Source: Tetranychus cinnabarinus
Taxonomy: Eukaryota; Arthropoda; Arachnida; Trombidiformes; Tetranychidae
NCBI GenBank assembly: GCA_022266195.1
Contig: WHVY01000002.1
Location: 6,339,001-6,403,000, forward strand
Length of the DNA: 64,000 bases
Direction: 5' to 3'
Shown here: positions 59,591 to 64,000 of the stretch, in pieces
Numbering within the stretch: the first letter of the stretch is position 1
Layout of the letters: every line of letters starts with the position of its first letter
The notes under the pieces: generated by a model
Told to the model about the DNA's origin: nothing
What the model saw: only the letters and a program-made list of their open reading frames with translations
Databases searched by the model: none
Translations under genes and position numbers: made by a program

Positions 59591-62419
59591 ATGAGTTCGC
59601 GACCTTATAACTCTCGAGGAAGAGGTCGAGGCTACAATGGCAATAGTGCTGGACGGCGTTATGATGGAAACACTGGCTATCGTGGCGGATCTCGCCAAGG
59701 TGGTGATAATAACAGAAGGCGTAATATGGTTGATAATAATTTGGTCAACAGCCAAAATGTTCAATGGGACTATGACTATGAAGAGTCTCAAATTGGATTA
59801 GAAGTTCCTGAATTTGTGAAAAGGAAAGGACATTTGTCTGACAAGTTTGGTCGTAAAATCAAATTAATGACGAATCATTTTTCGTTCCAATATTCACCAG
59901 ATGTTCAAATTTATCATTATGACTTTTCATGGTTATGTTATGGTAAAGATGGTGAAGAACCAAAAGAACAAAAGCTAAACAGTTATGAACGTTACAAGTT
60001 ATTCGACGCAGTTATGGCGCAATACCCACAGTATTTCACGAGTTCATCAGTCGGGTATGATGGTAAGGCAAACGTGTATTTACCATATGAGCTTGAGTCG
60101 GAGTTAAGCGATCTTCCTGTCACAGACGTTGAATTGGAAGGTAAAGATCGAAAGAATTTTATCGTCAATTTTAATGGTGGTAAAGTCATTTCTTTAACAT
60201 CAATAGAAGAATATTATTCTGGATCGAAGACCGATGTTATTAAACGGGAATCTCTCCAAGACGCCATTCAGGCCCTTCACATTATTTTGAAGTTCCCTTC
60301 AAGATACAGTATGATAGCTTTGGGTCGTCTCGCCGTGTTTCCGATTAATGGAGAGAGATATTATCTGTCGAATTGGATGGAATTAGCTTTGGGTCATAGA
60401 AAATCTCTTCGATTTTCAGAGATCGGTTTGACATTGGTAGTCGATAGAGCATCTGCCGCATTCCTCAAGTCTAGTAATGGTTTAGATTTTGTAAAATCTA
60501 TAATTGATCTCCGAGGAGGATCTCTGTCTACTTTTATACCCAATCCAGCGCATATAAAAGCCCTCAAAAGTGCTTTTGCTAATGTTAAAATTTCGACAGA
60601 TCATCTTAATTCTCCAAAAAAATATGTTGTGCGAACTATTGCTGAAAAGGCAGCTAATAGAGACACATTCATTTTAAAGAAAGATGGAATCGAGCGAGAG
60701 GTTACTGTGGCCGATTATTTCCAAGAAACATATGGGATAGTCTTGAAATACCCTAATCTACCTTGTTTAATTACACGTAACAACTCCAAAATCCCAATAG
60801 AAGTGTGTAAAATTGAACCGAATCAATCATCACAAAGTATTAAAAGACCTCTAAGTGCACAAGAAAAGGCTGAAATGATCAAACTTACCGCTACTGAACC
60901 TGATGAAAGGTTTACGTGTTTATTACAAGCACATGCACAGATTCGTGGTCTAGTCAATGAAGATCTTAAAGATTTCAAGTTGGGCATCAACGTCTCACCA
61001 ATTGGAGTCGAAGGAATAGTTCTGAATGCACCAAGACTTTCATACCACGGAGAAGAATTCACACCAAAGAATGGTGCATGGAACCTTCAAGACAAAAGTT
61101 TCTTCAGGAGAAAAACTTTTGACAAATTTGGAGTTCTGAATTTCTGTGCTTCCCCGCAAGAAGGTAAACCTTTTTGCATAGCGTTTACCAAAAAAGCATT
61201 TGAAATGGGAATGACCCCAAGTCCAGATAAAAAACCATTTGTCAGAGATTTAATGAATTGTATGGAAAAAACGAAAAAAGAAACAGCCAATAACATCATG
61301 GGTGCGCTAACAGAAATGAAAAAGGATGGATGCGCTTTTGCGTTGTGCTTCTTTCCAGACATTAAAGATAAATCTAATAAAGCAATTTATAATTTGACCA
61401 AAAGAATAGCTGATACAATTCTGAATTTCCCAACCCAAGGTGTAACTCTGCAGAGTGTGCAAATTCCTAAAGTACAGACCATAGCTAACATTTTAGCTAA
61501 AGTTAATAAGAAACTTGGTGGCATCAATGTAATTCTCAAAGAGAGTATCAAACCACCTCTTCTTCAGTTCAAGAGAAATAATAAGATAATGATCATTGGA
61601 GCTGATGTCACCCATCCAGGTACCGGAGATGAGCTTCAATCATCAGTAGCTGCTTCGGTTTCAACTTATGATGCAAATCATACAATGTTTTATCCATCAG
61701 TTCGTGTTCAACCTAAAAAAGATGGTAAAGATGGAAAGAGAATCGTTGAAGTCATCAAAGATTTTAAATCTATGACCCAGGAGCATCTAACAAATTTCAG
61801 AAAAGTGAATGATTCGTTTCCTGATACAATTTTGTATTTAAGAGATGGAGTCTCTGATGGACAGTACAGACAAATTTTGAATGAAGAAGTCATTCATTTA
61901 AAGAATCCTTTTGGTAATAAATATAAACCCAAAGTTACTGCTGTTGTTATCAGCAAACGTATCCTTACTCGAACTAGACCAATAGACCCAGAGGATGCAG
62001 TTATGAACAACGTTCCACCAGGAACAACAATTGACAGAATTATCACTCATCCATCAGACTTCGACTACTTCCAGTATGGCCACAAAGGTATTAAGGGTAC
62101 ATCACGTCCATGTCATTATTATATGCTTCACGATGATAACAATTTGACAATAGACGAAATGTCTAAGATTAGTTATTATTTGTGTCATATATTTGAACGA
62201 TCCACTTCCTCAACATCGGCTCCAGCTCCGGTGATGCACGCCCATAATCTCGCCTTCAAAGTGCGACAATGGATCTGCAGCAAAGATTTAAAATGTGATC
62301 TCAGAGGATTAAAACCCGAAGAGCGATTTGAGGCAGAAGAAAAAATTGCCAGAGAATTGAATTCTGAGTTCTCAAATATTAATGCTGATTACGCTAGATC
62401 TAGTATGTTTTATATCTAA
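59591..62419 (+). CDS. AGO: Argonaute, slicer-competent, single coding exon
   Basis: 942 aa in one exon. The first 45 residues are Arg/Gly-rich (RGRGRGYNGNSAGRRYDG), a likely arginine-methylation and Tudor-binding tail. The N domain covers roughly 60-280, PAZ 290-410, MID 525-650 and PIWI 650-930. The catalytic DEDH tetrad is complete: Asp672 (GADVTHP), glutamate finger Glu720 (RIVEVI), Asp752 (LRDGVSDGQ) and His885 (MHAHNLAFK). The 5'-phosphate pocket is kept as Tyr600, Lys604, Gln616, Lys637 and Lys641. It ends SSMFYI, close to the usual YFA-type C-terminus. It should bind small RNAs and cleave targets, in the siRNA- or miRNA-type AGO clade rather than PIWI. Compared with conserved AGO1 the sequence looks divergent, as in lineage-expanded arthropod Ago2-like genes; exact clade not determined. 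Confidence 0.95.
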   Translation: MSSRPYNSRGRGRGYNGNSAGRRYDGNTGYRGGSRQGGDNNRRRNMVDNNLVNSQNVQWDYDYEESQIGLEVPEFVKRKGHLSDKFGRKIKLMTNHFSFQYSPDVQIYHYDFSWLCYGKDGEEPKEQKLNSYERYKLFDAVMAQYPQYFTSSSVGYDGKANVYLPYELESELSDLPVTDVELEGKDRKNFIVNFNGGKVISLTSIEEYYSGSKTDVIKRESLQDAIQALHIILKFPSRYSMIALGRLAVFPINGERYYLSNWMELALGHRKSLRFSEIGLTLVVDRASAAFLKSSNGLDFVKSIIDLRGGSLSTFIPNPAHIKALKSAFANVKISTDHLNSPKKYVVRTIAEKAANRDTFILKKDGIEREVTVADYFQETYGIVLKYPNLPCLITRNNSKIPIEVCKIEPNQSSQSIKRPLSAQEKAEMIKLTATEPDERFTCLLQAHAQIRGLVNEDLKDFKLGINVSPIGVEGIVLNAPRLSYHGEEFTPKNGAWNLQDKSFFRRKTFDKFGVLNFCASPQEGKPFCIAFTKKAFEMGMTPSPDKKPFVRDLMNCMEKTKKETANNIMGALTEMKKDGCAFALCFFPDIKDKSNKAIYNLTKRIADTILNFPTQGVTLQSVQIPKVQTIANILAKVNKKLGGINVILKESIKPPLLQFKRNNKIMIIGADVTHPGTGDELQSSVAASVSTYDANHTMFYPSVRVQPKKDGKDGKRIVEVIKDFKSMTQEHLTNFRKVNDSFPDTILYLRDGVSDGQYRQILNEEVIHLKNPFGNKYKPKVTAVVISKRILTRTRPIDPEDAVMNNVPPGTTIDRIITHPSDFDYFQYGHKGIKGTSRPCHYYMLHDDNNLTIDEMSKISYYLCHIFERSTSSTSAPAPVMHAHNLAFKVRQWICSKDLKCDLRGLKPEERFEAEEKIARELNSEFSNINADYARSSMFYI

Positions 62420-62639
62420 ATACAAAACAATGAAATCTTCAGTAACTTGGATGATAATTTATAATATAATCCGTTTCAATTATTTAAAAATTTGTAATTT
62501 GAAAAGTCATTGTAATTTTTTGCAACTATGTAACTCTTGATATTTAATAAGCATTCCAACAATCATGAGAAGTCACAAATTATAATAAATCATTAAAAAT
62601 TTTTGTTTTGTGCTAAACAAAATGAATTCTTTAACTTTT

Positions 62640-64000
62640 CGGATTTTCAAGCCACATTTTTCAGGGAACTGTTCTCTTTATTTTGGCATTTATTAGCTAT
62701 TAATAGCTATAAACTTTGAGCCTCAATATTTCGAGTGTAGTAGCACCTACAATCATCATTCTTTAACTAATACTATCCTTTACTAATAAATAACTATTAA
62801 AATTTAATTACTTTTGATTAGCGCATTCGAATTATGATGTTTGCGTTGTAGATACACAAGCAACAAATAATTTAATAAAACAAAACGCATCTTATCCTAT
62901 TTCTTGGTAAATAAAACACTTTTCTGGTTTAGCTTGCAAATGAAATGCAAAAACTAATGCCAAAGGCTCGAGCATTTGAGCTAAGAGTTGTGACTCGATG
63001 GGTTTGTAGGGACACACAAACTGACAGACACTATTGGTGCTTTTAAATAACTCATCCGATGAACAGTTTTCTAGAAAATTGAGGACAAAGTTGAAGCTTC
63101 GACCGACTTTTGTGCAAGTCGATTTTGAGTAAAACCGACCGCATTCTGTGACAGTTGTAGTTAGAGTGTTGAAACTTATTATTAGTCGATATAAGTTGTC
63201 GGTACACATCGTAGGTTAAATACTTTTATCAATTTATCAATAGTTCTGTCTATTTTGGCCATTTACCTAAAAACTTTGAACTTCGATATTTCGAGTATAA
63301 TAGTACCTACAGTCCTCATTCTTCCACTAGTTCAACCCTTTGCTAATTAATAATTCAATACAACTTAATTACTTTGAACCATTGCATCTGGTTTGTCATA
63401 TTTGGGTTATAAATGTACAAGCAACAACTAATTCAACAAAACAAACTCTTATTAACACATATTCTGGTGAATAAACCACTTTTCTGGTTCAACTTGCAAA
63501 TGAAGTGTAAAAAGTGGTGCCAAAGGCTGGAAAATTTTAGTTAAGATTTGAGCGTTAGTGGGTTTTGTTGGGACAAGAAAACTGTGTCTATTGTTGCTTC
63601 TAAATAATTCATCCAATGGACAGTTTTTGAGAAAATCGAAGTCAAAGTTGAAACTTCGATCGCATTTTGTGCGATTTCGGAAGCAGATTTTTTCATCAAA
63701 CTTCATTTAATTGATGTAACTTTTGATGATGAACTAGAAAATGCTCTTATTTCGCGAAATAAAACTTTAACATCTCTGTAAAACAGTTTAGTTCGATTTT
63801 CTTTTAAACCGACAGCATTCTGTGACTATGCAAGTTGGATTGCTGAAACTTATTCTTGCTCGATAAAATTTGTAGTTACACAGATTGGGTTAAATACTTG
63901 TTTCAATTTATCAATAGTTCTCTTGATTTTGACCATTTACCTAAAAACTTTTAGCTTCGATATTTCGAGTATGGTACTACCTACAGTCCTCATTCTTTCT
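62640..64000. repeat. third stretch of the foldback repeat family, cut by window end
   Basis: Units in the orientation of the left arm of the 35600-38345 element: ACCTACA.TC.TCATTCTT words at about 62755, 63308 and 63985, followed by the same internal text (ACTTTTCTGGTT.A.CTTGCAAATGAA). The spacing between the last two is about 680 bp; the first unit is shorter by about 125 bp. Frames at 62892-63209 and 63452-63706 are repeat-derived and not conserved in frame. Confidence 0.75.

Noticed and set aside
61087..61362. Minus-strand frames within the Argonaute gene
   Set aside because: Antisense shadows of a long, clearly coding exon.

Overview
The window is nuclear DNA from a compact, AT-rich animal genome. 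The gene set is metazoan: planar-cell-polarity effector Fritz, Inscuteable, Rab11-FIP/Nuf, an SLC34 Na/phosphate cotransporter and a DEDH Argonaute. Introns are mostly 60-110 bp with GT-AG ends and genes are spaced a few kb apart. A small arthropod genome fits best and an acariform mite such as a spider mite is the favoured guess, but nothing here proves the species. Gene models were joined by hand from open frames, splice sites and phase; all functional names rest on remembered family features, not on searches.

0-9 kb: two tRNA genes (Tyr with a 13-nt intron, Leu-CAG), a CREC-type EF-hand protein ending in HDEL, a secreted lysine/acid-rich protein of unknown role, and a four-exon Fritz/WDPCP gene. 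9-28 kb: an imperfect tandem duplication of a [UDP-galactose epimerase - SLC34] block, all on the minus strand. Epimerase copy A (9.4-10.5 kb) and SLC34 copy B (22.1-28.2 kb) are complete. SLC34 copy A has lost its original N-terminus (nonsense codon) and its C-terminal tail (frameshift) but keeps an open core. Epimerase copy B carries an internal deletion and a replaced C-terminus. Copy A also holds about 3.2 kb absent from copy B, with a broken coiled-coil gene fragment and a possible small secreted-protein gene. Two well-delimited MITEs sit side by side in intron 1 of SLC34 copy B.

28-44 kb: inscuteable, an ANCHR/ZFYVE19-like abscission-checkpoint protein, a 2.7-kb nearly perfect inverted repeat, a secreted esterase-fold protein that has lost its catalytic serine and histidine, a second copy of the same repeat family, and a small secreted protein of unknown role. 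44-64 kb: a seven-finger C2H2 factor, galactose-1-phosphate uridylyltransferase, a Nuf/Rab11-FIP3/4 gene whose last exon encodes the Rab11-binding domain, a single-coding-exon Argonaute with an intact slicer tetrad, and a third stretch of the repeat family running off the window end.

Functional links: the epimerase and the uridylyltransferase are two of the Leloir-pathway enzymes and lie 40 kb apart. Fritz, Inscuteable, Nuf and ANCHR all act in polarity or division, which may be coincidence. The long inverted repeats could yield hairpin RNA and therefore Argonaute substrates; that is speculation.
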